Source: Chitinophagaceae bacterium LGM1 (GTDB lineage Bacteria > Bacteroidota > Bacteroidia > Chitinophagales > Chitinophagaceae). Taken from it: 64,000 nucleotides of DNA. The translations under genes and the position numbers were made by a program. Where the stretch lies: contig CP075895.1 of NCBI GenBank assembly GCA_018604165.1, forward strand, positions 1,511,501 through 1,575,500, given 5' to 3'. The notes under the pieces were generated by a model, which searched no databases, had not been told where the DNA came from, and was given only the letters and a program-made list of their open reading frames with translations. Below are positions 45,368 to 52,403 of the stretch, piece after piece. Every line of letters begins with the position of its first letter. Position 1 is the stretch's first letter.

Positions 45368-45462
45368 GCAAAAGTAGAAGTACGAGATGCCTTAACTCGT
45401 TCACTTTAGTTAAGAAATACGGGCAAGTTCTTTTTCAAGAATTCTTCCTCTCAGCCTGCTTA
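45368..45462. repeat. duplicated 95-bp segment, copy 1
   Basis: Near-identical to 46171-46267: it differs by a few substitutions and two extra T in the other copy. It comprises the promoter/operator region plus the last codons of a Crp/Fnr gene. Confidence 0.9.
45369..45413 (-). promoter_or_regulatory. promoter with Crp-like inverted repeat, upstream of copy 1
   Basis: TACTTTTG (minus strand, 45369-45376) preceded by TTAACT-N10-AGTTAA at 45392-45413, 22 bp as in a Crp-type site, centred about 40 bases before the expected start. The sequence is nearly identical to that before copy 2. No TTTG is seen at -33, as expected for an activator-dependent promoter. Confidence 0.5.
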
Positions 45463-45463
45463 A
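45410..45463 (-). pseudogene. 3' fragment of a Crp/Fnr regulator gene
   Basis: These 18 codons encode LSRLRGRILEKELARIS and a stop. The first eleven residues are those of the end of the intact regulator at 46227-46805 (LSRLRGRILEK). The rest of the gene is missing, so this is a remnant carried along by the tandem duplication. Its ending differs because the intact gene has two extra A in the AAAAAAA run, which shifts the frame; the fragment may keep the ancestral C-terminus. Confidence 0.75.
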
Positions 45464-45522
45464 TAGATAAATAATACACAGATTAATATCTTGTTGAGAT
45501 GTTATAATTGTCGGTATAATTA

Positions 45523-46146
45523 CTAGAAGTTTACCCCGAAATGAAGCCCGGGTTGAATAAAGTAGTTAGGCCATTTTTTTTCTACTGCTTTAAATGATTC
45601 AGGTACATTAGTTCTTACTGGCCAATAACTACATCCGATGGCGGGCTCAAAAAAGAATCGGTTTTTAAAAAACTTAAATTGGTATCCTAAATGAACATTC
45701 ACATATAGCGTGTATCCATTTCCAATCTTTTTTTTATTCTCATCCATATACTTTTCAAAAGCATTCAAAGCGTAAACGGATGTATAAGCACCTTTCCACC
45801 AAAAACGTTGATATCCTACAGTTGGGGCAAGTATGCGTGCATGTCCGGGATAGTTTAGTCCCGGTGCATCAAATGATGGTCCGAAAGGAATGCCTATTGG
45901 CCAGGCATAAATAGATCTTTTAAATTCAAGGGAAACAACATCTTTGGGTGTTATCCTGTATCCTACATTTAATTGTACATATTCAGGTGGGTTTTTGTCA
46001 TTAGGAATAAAATTTCCCAACACATACAATGAACTACCGATATACCACTTTTTATAAGTGTTGTCCTGTTTGGCATCTTGTGCACTCGTCTGTAAACTAC
46101 TCGCCAATATTAAGGCAAGTCCAATCTGTAATAATTTCTTTTGCAT
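45523..46146 (-). CDS. outer-membrane-type exported protein, copy 2 of a tandem pair
   Basis: A 207-residue paralogue of the protein at 44716-45339, with the same signal peptide pattern (MQKKLLQIGLALILASSLQT), the same strand pattern (YVQLNVGYRITPKDVVSLEF, RFFFEPAIGCSYWP) and the same ending (QPGLHFGVNF). Identity is high in the signal peptide and the strand around residues 50-75 and lower elsewhere, so the duplication is not recent at the protein level although the promoter segment is almost unchanged. It follows the Crp/Fnr gene by 80 bases on the same strand. Function unknown; an outer-membrane barrel is inferred. Confidence 0.72.
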   Translation of the reverse strand: MQKKLLQIGLALILASSLQTSAQDAKQDNTYKKWYIGSSLYVLGNFIPNDKNPPEYVQLNVGYRITPKDVVSLEFKRSIYAWPIGIPFGPSFDAPGLNYPGHARILAPTVGYQRFWWKGAYTSVYALNAFEKYMDENKKKIGNGYTLYVNVHLGYQFKFFKNRFFFEPAIGCSYWPVRTNVPESFKAVEKKWPNYFIQPGLHFGVNF

Positions 46147-46170
46147 ATCTGTTATTCTTGTTAACGATGC

Positions 46171-46267
46171 GCAAAAGTAGAAGTACGAGATGCCTTAACT
46201 CATTCACTTTAGTTAAGAAATACGGGCTAGCTCTTTTTTTCAAGAATTCTTCCTCTCAGCCTGCTTA
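46171..46267. repeat. duplicated 97-bp segment, copy 2
   Basis: Counterpart of 45368-45462. It spans the 3' end of the intact Crp/Fnr gene and the promoter of outer-membrane protein copy 2. Confidence 0.9.
46172..46216 (-). promoter_or_regulatory. promoter with Crp-like inverted repeat, upstream of copy 2
   Basis: TACTTTTG at 46172-46179 (minus strand) and the inverted repeat TTAACT-N10-AGTTAA at 46195-46216, starting 11 bases past the stop of the Crp/Fnr gene. It is the likely binding site of that regulator by position. Confidence 0.5.
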
Positions 46268-46805
46268 GCGATTGTGGTTTAATACCTAAAAAACTCGCTA
46301 ATTGGTGTTGTGGTACACGCTGAATAAGGTCTGGTCTTTTTTCAAGTAAGTTCAGGTATCGTTGTTCGGGCGAAGAAATCTTAAACTCATTAAAGTCTAT
46401 TCGCTCCTTTGCTAAAAGTTCTTCAGATAACATTTTGCACATGGTGTCAAACTTTGGGAATTTACTATTCACCTCTGCTTCCATGTCTGCATTCGAAACG
46501 GTGAGTATGGTGTCCTCTATACAAGTAACATAATATTCTGATGGTGTTTGGGTTACTACACAAGGCGGTGTCAAAGCTTCCATTTCTGTATAGAAAGCAG
46601 TAGTTTTTTCTTCTCCGTCTGTTATGTAATAAGTCCGAATACAGCCTTTCAAAACAAAGTAGCTGTCTTTCGAATACTGTCCTTCTTTCAGTAAAATAGT
46701 CCCCTTCTTAACAGCGCGAAATAAGTTGAACGAAAGTATTACGTTCTTCTCATCCTCTGTAAGAGAAATGTATTTTGATATAAAGTCAAATAGTATATCG
46801 TGCAT
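46227..46805 (-). CDS. Crp/Fnr-family transcription regulator
   Basis: A 192-residue regulator. The N-terminal half (about 20-115) is a cyclic-nucleotide-binding-like sandwich (FRAVKKGTILLKEGQYSKDS, YFVLKGCIRTYYI), but the PRAARS-type phosphate-binding cassette of true CRP is not visible, so the ligand may differ or be absent. The C-terminal half has SPEQRYLNLLEKRPDLIQRV and a helix-turn-helix (QHQLASFLGIKPQSLSRLRG). This is the common Bacteroidota subgroup. It lies directly upstream of the duplicated outer-membrane genes, whose promoters carry a symmetric 22-bp repeat, and is the probable local activator. Confidence 0.88.
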   Translation of the reverse strand: MHDILFDFISKYISLTEDEKNVILSFNLFRAVKKGTILLKEGQYSKDSYFVLKGCIRTYYITDGEEKTTAFYTEMEALTPPCVVTQTPSEYYVTCIEDTILTVSNADMEAEVNSKFPKFDTMCKMLSEELLAKERIDFNEFKISSPEQRYLNLLEKRPDLIQRVPQHQLASFLGIKPQSLSRLRGRILEKKS

Positions 46806-46835
46806 TGGTTTTATGTGTTGTTACTCTCTTATACC

Positions 46836-46901
46836 TGCCCCATTGGGGCAAAAGCTTTGTAGGAAGTATGCAAATCTAAACATTCAACCCCGTAGGGGTT
46901 G
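46836..46901. repeat. pair of GC-rich palindromes, REP-like
   Basis: Two short palindromes in an AT-rich setting: TGCCCCATTGGGGCA (46836-46850) and CAACCCCGTAGGGGTTG (46885-46901), each near a TTTGTA/TACAAA element. From memory they resemble palindromic repeats dispersed in many Bacteroidota genomes. They sit in the expected 5' leader of the Crp/Fnr gene. Confidence 0.5.
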
Positions 46902-46944
46902 TACAAAGTTTTGCCTGTATATTGTGTTTATCTAATCTTAGCTA

Positions 46945-46975
46945 CAAAGCTATTGTTATTACTGAATGTTTGAAA
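46945..46975 (-). promoter_or_regulatory. promoter candidate for the Crp/Fnr gene
   Basis: TAGCTTTG (46945-46952) with TTTC (46972-46975) 19 bases upstream on the minus strand. It implies a leader of about 130 bases that contains the two palindromes. Confidence 0.5.
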
Positions 46976-46993
46976 AAGTGAATAACAGTTAAG

Positions 46994-47695
46994 TTACTTT
47001 AATCCTTTGTCTAAAAAATCAATAAATTCAATTTTGTCATCGGTCGAACCGGTAAAGTCAGCTATTATTTTATCATTAATAACTATTACAAAATAAGGTT
47101 GTGCATTACTGTTGAATTTTTTAGTTTGAAATGTTTGAACTTCCTCATTGTCAGCATCTGCAACATATCTCACATACTTCTCTAATAGTTCTTTTACATC
47201 ATTATCTGCAAGTAAACCCTTCTCCATTTGTCTAGACGACATACTGTATTTGCTGTTAAAGTATAGAAATAATGGTTTTGCGATACTATTAGCTTCATTA
47301 ATTGCAGTATTATAATCAGTCATCTTTCTAAAGCTAATCGTATTAGGTTGTGAGGCTAGGGGTTTAGCTGGCGAATTCCTTTCTGCTTTTAAAGCAAGCA
47401 ATATCATTGGATAATTTTCACTATGTATTATTTCATTAAGCTTAGTTATGATGTCTTTATAAGTAGGGGGCTTGTTGTTTGTTAGTGATACGATTTGGGT
47501 GCCCAAAATTGTTCCTTGAAGCAATAGAGTATCATCTCCAGAAAATCCACCACATATTTTAATAGTTTCTGTGATTACATTAACATCATTATCAATTTTT
47601 TTATCTAAAACAGCACTACAGTCTATTTTAGGTTGACTACATGAAGTCAATGAGATTATCATTAACAATAAAGAATAAGTTATACGAGAAATCAT
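46994..47695 (-). CDS. lipoprotein with thioredoxin-like fold lacking CxxC
   Basis: A 233-residue protein with a lipoprotein signal (LLLMIISLTSC, Cys near 19). The second half looks like the thioredoxin-like domain of Bacteroidota 'thioredoxin family' proteins: AKPLFLYFNSKYSMSSRQME, where family members have the redox pair in the loop after the first strand, here replaced by Ser-Met-Ser-Ser, then YVADADNEEVQ and NAQPYFVIV with the cis-proline position. It is therefore unlikely to act as a disulfide oxidoreductase. The first half (about 25-120) has one Cys pair and is of unknown fold. Function unknown. Confidence 0.6.
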   Translation of the reverse strand: MISRITYSLLLMIISLTSCSQPKIDCSAVLDKKIDNDVNVITETIKICGGFSGDDTLLLQGTILGTQIVSLTNNKPPTYKDIITKLNEIIHSENYPMILLALKAERNSPAKPLASQPNTISFRKMTDYNTAINEANSIAKPLFLYFNSKYSMSSRQMEKGLLADNDVKELLEKYVRYVADADNEEVQTFQTKKFNSNAQPYFVIVINDKIIADFTGSTDDKIEFIDFLDKGLK

Positions 47696-47754
47696 AGCTC
47701 AGAATATTAGAGAACAAAACTACGCTATTGTTTAGATAGCTTTGTCCCGCTTAC

Positions 47755-48597
47755 TCACTTCTCCAACACCCTTATCTCCACGCGCCTGTTCATGTTTTCG
47801 TCTTCCTCTGTTCTTTCGGGCCATATTAGTGGTTTGCTTTTACCAAAGCCCTTATATTCCATACGCTCTTCGTCTATGCCTTTGTCTGCCAGTATATCAT
47901 ATATCTCTTTTGCTCTGTTTTCAGATAGTTTAAAGTCTTGCGTATCAAAGTCGTACCCGTCTGTGTTTTGTGCCACTACACAACATATATGCCCCTCTAT
48001 TCTTATTTTCAGGTTGGGGTTGTCGCGCATTATCATATACAAGCTATCCACCACCGGCAGCGATTCTTCCTTCACCTTGTGCATACCCGGGTAAAAGAAA
48101 ATCCTGTTCAAGCGGATGGTTTGATTTTTCTTTACCTGTTGCAGGTTTATCAATGGCTTTACGGTGTCTTTTTTTACAACAACGGGTGGCTTTGGCAATA
48201 CTTTAAAGCCCCCCGGTATTATATCCACCCGCCTGTCTGTAGCATTGCCCTCTTTGCTGGTGGTATCGGTACGGCTTACTTCGCCACGCCCTATCACTAT
48301 CTGTATATCATCTTCTCGCAAGCCCATTTGCAGCAGGTAGGCTTTTACATTATTTGCCCTCGCTTCAGATAGCGTGATGTTCGACTCCGCACTACCCAAA
48401 TAATCGGCATAGCCAAGTATGCCAATTTTTTTACCAGGCCTTAGTACATCCAGGTATATCAAAGAATCAATACTGCGGATGGAAGCCGTAGCTAATGTAG
48501 CTACATTAATAGGGTAGTATAGCTTGATGGTATCTGCCTGCTTGCCCATACTGCAAACAGCCATTAATACAAATAGTACGGATAATATAACACGCAT
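47755..48597 (-). CDS. OmpA-family protein with two OmpA-like domains
   Basis: A 280-residue exported protein with a signal peptide of about 18 residues. There are two peptidoglycan-binding OmpA-like modules: the first about 35-130 (GYADYLGSAESNITLSEARA, GNATDRRVDIIPGG), the second about 160-280 (IRIEGHICCVVAQNTDGYDF, LSENRAKEIYDILADKGI, MNRRVEIRVLEK). Both keep the D-L-S-xxRAxxV helix and the final NRRVEI-type arginines. No beta-barrel or lipobox is visible, so it is periplasmic or associated with a partner. The tandem arrangement is less common than a single C-terminal domain. Confidence 0.85.
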   Translation of the reverse strand: MRVILSVLFVLMAVCSMGKQADTIKLYYPINVATLATASIRSIDSLIYLDVLRPGKKIGILGYADYLGSAESNITLSEARANNVKAYLLQMGLREDDIQIVIGRGEVSRTDTTSKEGNATDRRVDIIPGGFKVLPKPPVVVKKDTVKPLINLQQVKKNQTIRLNRIFFYPGMHKVKEESLPVVDSLYMIMRDNPNLKIRIEGHICCVVAQNTDGYDFDTQDFKLSENRAKEIYDILADKGIDEERMEYKGFGKSKPLIWPERTEEDENMNRRVEIRVLEK

Positions 48598-48788
48598 AAG
48601 AACCGATTAATACTCAAAAATATAAATTAACACTTTTATTGTCAGGTGATATTCGGGGGGATATTGATTTGTAGTATTATTTCCTGCATAGGCACTATAC
48701 TTTTTTTATAACCCCCTTTTATCGTAAATTGCCCATAAGTTGTGTCATTGATATGTTGCAGTAAGAGAGAATATCAAAATAACATAAC

Positions 48789-49397
48789 ATGAGGGATAAG
48801 TACGAGAAAGTAAAGACTTTTTACTTCTCATTATGGCCAAGCCTGACGGATGAAAACTGGGCTGATTTTGAACAAAAGCTGATTGTAAGACAATATAAAA
48901 AAGGTGATTGCATACTAAAGCCCGGAGAGGTGTGCAATACTGTTTCTTTTATCAATTACGGCTTGGTACGCAGTTATTATCTGGTAGATGGCAGAGATGT
49001 AACTACCAACTTTTTTGTAGAAGATTCCTGCTTTTCCAATTACCAGAGTTTTCTGTCGCGCACACCATCGCTTATGTACACCGATATACTGGAAGATAGC
49101 GAACTGGTGGATATAGACTATAATGGCCTGCAATACGCGTACGACAATATACCCGATAGCGAGCGCGTAGGCAGGCTGGTGGCAGAGCAGTTGTATATCA
49201 TACTATCCAACCGTACCGCATCGCTACTGTTAGAAACACCAGAGCAACGTTACCTGAAGATACTGCAAGAAAAGCCCGACTTGGTGCGCCGTGTACCACA
49301 GTATATGGTAGCATCTTATCTGGGTGTAACGCCCGAGGCACTAAGCCGCATCCGCGCCCGCATCAGCAAACGGAGTGCCGAAGCGCCTTTGATATAA
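48789..49397 (+). CDS. Crp/Fnr-family transcription regulator
   Basis: A 202-residue regulator of the same subgroup as that at 46227-46805: sensor-like sandwich (VRQYKKGDCILKPGEVCNT, INYGLVRSYYLVDGRDVTT), central ETPEQRYLKILQEKPDLVRR and C-terminal helix-turn-helix (QYMVASYLGVTPEALSRIRA). The two regulators share the EQRYL...RRVPQ segment, showing paralogy. It is followed by a small gene of 59 codons with a terminator. The target is unknown. Confidence 0.88.
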   Translation: MRDKYEKVKTFYFSLWPSLTDENWADFEQKLIVRQYKKGDCILKPGEVCNTVSFINYGLVRSYYLVDGRDVTTNFFVEDSCFSNYQSFLSRTPSLMYTDILEDSELVDIDYNGLQYAYDNIPDSERVGRLVAEQLYIILSNRTASLLLETPEQRYLKILQEKPDLVRRVPQYMVASYLGVTPEALSRIRARISKRSAEAPLI

Positions 49398-49555
49398 TGT
49401 GCAGGTAGGTAATACACAGTCTATTTATTGATTCAGGTCAATGGATTCTATCTCTTATAGTTTGACCTTTATGTACTGATAAGATGCTATAGGGATAATA
49501 GCATTGTTTTTTCTGAAACTGCGCATTCAGCGTAGCGGGGGTATAAGAGAGAAAT

Positions 49556-49735
49556 ATGCTGTCAAATAAGTTTCCTGAGTTCGATTACCATGCCGAAGAG
49601 CTATCTGCGTACAAATACCATGTGGACGTATTTGTCATTCTGCTGAAAATAGGTAAGATAATAACGCACAAAACTACCAACGTCAACGAGTTTGCCAATT
49701 GGCTGGATACGCATGGCATCCGCAAGATAGATTGA
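49556..49735 (+). CDS. small acidic-neutral protein of unknown function (59 aa)
   Basis: A 59-codon frame ending exactly at the base of a strong terminator. The N-terminal half (FPEFDYHAEELSAYKYHVDV) is acidic and aromatic; the C-terminal half (THKTTNVNEFANWLDTHGI) has a helix-like pattern. No signal peptide. The clean spacing from the terminator, GAGAGAA nine bases before the ATG, and the lack of any other frame support it as a real gene. It may be expressed with the Crp/Fnr gene 160 bases upstream. I do not recognise a family. Confidence 0.6.
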   Translation: MLSNKFPEFDYHAEELSAYKYHVDVFVILLKIGKIITHKTTNVNEFANWLDTHGIRKID

Positions 49736-49767
49736 AAAAGCCTGTGTAATTCAACACAGGCTTTTTA
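49735..49767 (+). terminator. intrinsic terminator after the 59-aa gene
   Basis: A 13-bp perfect stem (AAAAAGCCTGTGT and its complement) with loop AATTCA and a run of T. It also serves the convergent small lipoprotein gene. Confidence 0.85.
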
Positions 49768-49787
49768 TTATGAAGCGTCTTATTTTC

Positions 49788-49985
49788 TTATTTCAATTCA
49801 CAATCGCCCAAGTTACCCTTTTCATCACAATTCCTGTTAGCTTCTACAAGGGTTTTGGCTTTTACCGTATGCGATGTCTTAACGCCTGTATATGCCGTAC
49901 ATTCACAATTGTAATATTTAGTGCAAGATGACATTACTATTGAAGAAGCTATTAAGGCTATGAAAACGGTCAGTTTGGCTTTCAT
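49788..49985 (-). CDS. small lipoprotein
   Basis: A 65-residue protein with a lipoprotein signal (MKAKLTVFIALIASSIVMSSC, Cys at 21) and a short mature part containing four cysteines besides the lipid anchor (YNCECTAYTG, ANRNCDEKG, GDCELK), suggesting two disulfides. I start at the ATG at 49985; a frame extending to 50003 adds MRKDYI. Function unknown. It is downstream of the gingipain-fold gene on the same strand. Confidence 0.65.
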   Translation of the reverse strand: MKAKLTVFIALIASSIVMSSCTKYYNCECTAYTGVKTSHTVKAKTLVEANRNCDEKGNLGDCELK

Positions 49986-50049
49986 TATATAATCTTTACG
50001 CAAGTTTATTGAATTCTCTGTTTAAATCAAAATGCTTTCTGAAATTGGG

Positions 50050-52029
50050 TTAGTTTTTTTGCCATTTGTAGGTTTGGGTGCCATGCGCTGTATACATACT
50101 TACAAAATAAGTGCCCGAAGCAAGGTTTGATGTGTTTATAGTGATTACATTATGGCCTGTGTGCAGTGTATATTGTTTGCTGTAAACAGTTTTTCCACTA
50201 TTGTCAGTAATTACCAATGAAGGCTGAATATTGCTGATAGTGCTAAGCCCGATACTCAATACATCTTTACCGGGATTAGGGTATATTACTACATTGCTCA
50301 TTGCTAAAGCGTTATTAACAGATAGCTCGGGAAACTGGTAATCTATATTTGCGGGGGCAGATACTGCACCCAAACTCATATTGTTGTATCCTCCTGAAGG
50401 AGTGCTTTGTAGTTTTACGGCCCGTACCATATAGTATTTCATACCGTCTGTCCCATAAGAGTCTGTATAGTTGGTAACATTTACTATGCCCGAACGCCTT
50501 TTATAGTATCCATACTCATCGTCTGCACTGTATACATAATAACCTATCACGCCTGCATCTGGTGATGCAGACCATGTAATTTTGGCCCCTGCACCGCTTA
50601 TGGCAGTAAGTGCAACGTTGCTAACGGGTTTGACATAGTCTGTTCGCAAAGAAGGATCGCCCATTAAAGCAATATGTATAGAACGTGACGACAGGTTGTT
50701 TGGACAACTATACAAAGACATATTGTTTTGAGATAGCACGGTACTATATCCAATGTTTTCGCCCAATGCCATATGGTGCATAAACCATTGTGGCCTGCCA
50801 GCCCAGCAACTTGCAAGCATAGGTACGTTTGCACACATTGGTGCACGTAAAAAATTGTTTTGATTATCCCAATCGCCAAAATAGCTGCCAAACATCATCG
50901 TAAATATACCATTCATGCTATTTGCTGCTATGTTAGTTGTATTGCCTACACCGCCGCAACTTGTGTATGAGCCTGCTCCGCAACCATAAGACCATTGGTA
51001 GCTGCCTGTATTCAGCGAAGTAATATAATCAACATTCTGTGTGCCGTTAAACCCTAATAAAGGTGCAAAATTTCGCCAACCACTTGCTGCAAAGGGTTCG
51101 CTGTAGCCAGTAAAGTTGTCGTCTACCAATGCTTGTTTAGTAACAGTCAGTGAGTCCATTTTATATCTATGCGCCCTGTTCAGGTAGCTACGCATCAGTT
51201 GTATTTCTGTTTGGCTGAAAGCAGGCATATTGTAAACGTCCACACGTCCTACTTGTAGCTCTATATCACTGGGTAGTGAGCTTTGGTCATATTTGCCATC
51301 GCCTGGCGTATTATCATTTCTTGTACCGGTAGCTCCGGTGTTGTTGATGCTGTTGTCTGTCCATGTGCCATTTACGTCACCATAAAAAACATCTGCAGGC
51401 CATGCACCCAAATGGTCTGGTGTATGCCCGTCAGGTGCAATCTCTCCGCTGTAGGGCACTGCCAGATGCCCGAGTATGTATACGGCTTTCACTTTATTGT
51501 CTGCATTATAAGCACCAACTATGTAGTTTTTGATATTGGCAACAGTTTCGCTTCTTTGAAATACTTTTTTGTTCACTTGCCAGCCATCGCCACGCAGGTC
51601 TTGCGCCAACGTAGTTATCTCTGTTTTGCAGGAGTCTGCATAAGTAGAGTCTACGAGTAATAATATGGTACCTCTGTTGTGTATCGGCGCAGTCTTTATA
51701 CCTGCATAAATATATCCTGTAGCACTGCTGCCACCCATTTTTATTACCTGGTATTCGTATGCAGAGTCTGCGTTTACATTATTATCTGTATAAACACTAT
51801 CTGTAGCAGGTACAGATGCTAACACGGTGCCAAACGTAGTTGCATTTTTTGTTTTTCTGTATACTTGGTAAGATGTAGCACCTGTCAGTTTTTTCCAACT
51901 GATGGTTATTTGTGCTGGGTTTGCATTAGTGCTGGCTATTAATTGTGCCGAGCTATTCAGTGCATTTGTTTGTGCAAACAATGGTGTGCCTATTAAGCCC
52001 AAAATAAGTGTTGTGTAAAGCTGCTTCAT
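50050..52029 (-). CDS. secreted gingipain-fold (C25-like) protein with FN3 domains and T9SS type A tail
   Basis: A 659-residue exported protein. Signal peptide about 1-19; fibronectin type III-like domain about 38-110 (ITISWKKLTGATSYQVYRKT). Residues about 115-455 follow the C25 peptidase layout: KAVYILGHLAVPYSG, ADVFYGDVNGTW, SDIELQVGRVDVYN and MMFGSYFGDWDN...LASCWAGRPQWF. In gingipains the catalytic His lies in a GHG motif and the Cys about 33 residues later; here the GHG site reads FGS while a Cys is kept, so proteolytic activity is doubtful. A second FN3-like domain spans about 465-555, and a sorting tail starts VVIYPNPGKD. It is probably a surface-bound or secreted binding protein or a very altered protease. 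Confidence 0.7.
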   Translation of the reverse strand: MKQLYTTLILGLIGTPLFAQTNALNSSAQLIASTNANPAQITISWKKLTGATSYQVYRKTKNATTFGTVLASVPATDSVYTDNNVNADSAYEYQVIKMGGSSATGYIYAGIKTAPIHNRGTILLLVDSTYADSCKTEITTLAQDLRGDGWQVNKKVFQRSETVANIKNYIVGAYNADNKVKAVYILGHLAVPYSGEIAPDGHTPDHLGAWPADVFYGDVNGTWTDNSINNTGATGTRNDNTPGDGKYDQSSLPSDIELQVGRVDVYNMPAFSQTEIQLMRSYLNRAHRYKMDSLTVTKQALVDDNFTGYSEPFAASGWRNFAPLLGFNGTQNVDYITSLNTGSYQWSYGCGAGSYTSCGGVGNTTNIAANSMNGIFTMMFGSYFGDWDNQNNFLRAPMCANVPMLASCWAGRPQWFMHHMALGENIGYSTVLSQNNMSLYSCPNNLSSRSIHIALMGDPSLRTDYVKPVSNVALTAISGAGAKITWSASPDAGVIGYYVYSADDEYGYYKRRSGIVNVTNYTDSYGTDGMKYYMVRAVKLQSTPSGGYNNMSLGAVSAPANIDYQFPELSVNNALAMSNVVIYPNPGKDVLSIGLSTISNIQPSLVITDNSGKTVYSKQYTLHTGHNVITINTSNLASGTYFVSMYTAHGTQTYKWQKN

Positions 52030-52190
52030 GTTGCGTAGATATTTTATGTAATATATTAAATATCAACCAACTATCAAATTGCATCTGGTTTGGTACCCAT
52101 CAGAGGTACTATGGTAGTATAAAATACGTGTTTCAGGGGATTGCATTTTCATGCAGTAACCACTACATTAGTAGAATAATACACCCCGCA

Positions 52191-52403
52191 ATGACTGACA
52201 AGCTTTTCATTACCAATCATACAGACAAGCCTATGCAGGCTGTCATAACAGATAACTATACCGGCAATAATGTACTTAAATATGAGCTACAGCCCGGTTG
52301 GAACGAAGTACACGTAAAAGACCTGCACGAAGGTGTGTATATGATACATTTGGAAGATGCTAATCACGAGGTATTTTACGAGCAACGACTGGTGAAAGAC
52401 TAA
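52191..52403 (+). CDS. free-standing T9SS sorting-domain-like small protein (70 aa)
   Basis: A 70-residue protein from the ATG at 52191, with no signal peptide. Its sequence follows the beta-strand order of a type A sorting tail: LFITNHTDKPMQAVITDNYT, then LQPGWNEVHVKDLHEGVYMI, and the terminal strand YEQRLVKD, like the final KLVK-type strand of T9SS cargo. Tails normally sit at the end of a large exported protein, so a separate small protein of this type is unusual. It may be a cytoplasmic relic, a decoy, or a coincidentally similar fold. It is convergent with the gene at 52404 with no base between stops. Confidence 0.6.
   Translation: MTDKLFITNHTDKPMQAVITDNYTGNNVLKYELQPGWNEVHVKDLHEGVYMIHLEDANHEVFYEQRLVKD

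Noticed and set aside
45464-45522. More of the Crp/Fnr remnant upstream of the 18-codon fragment
   Set aside because: Similarity to the intact regulator gene stops sharply at about 45463.
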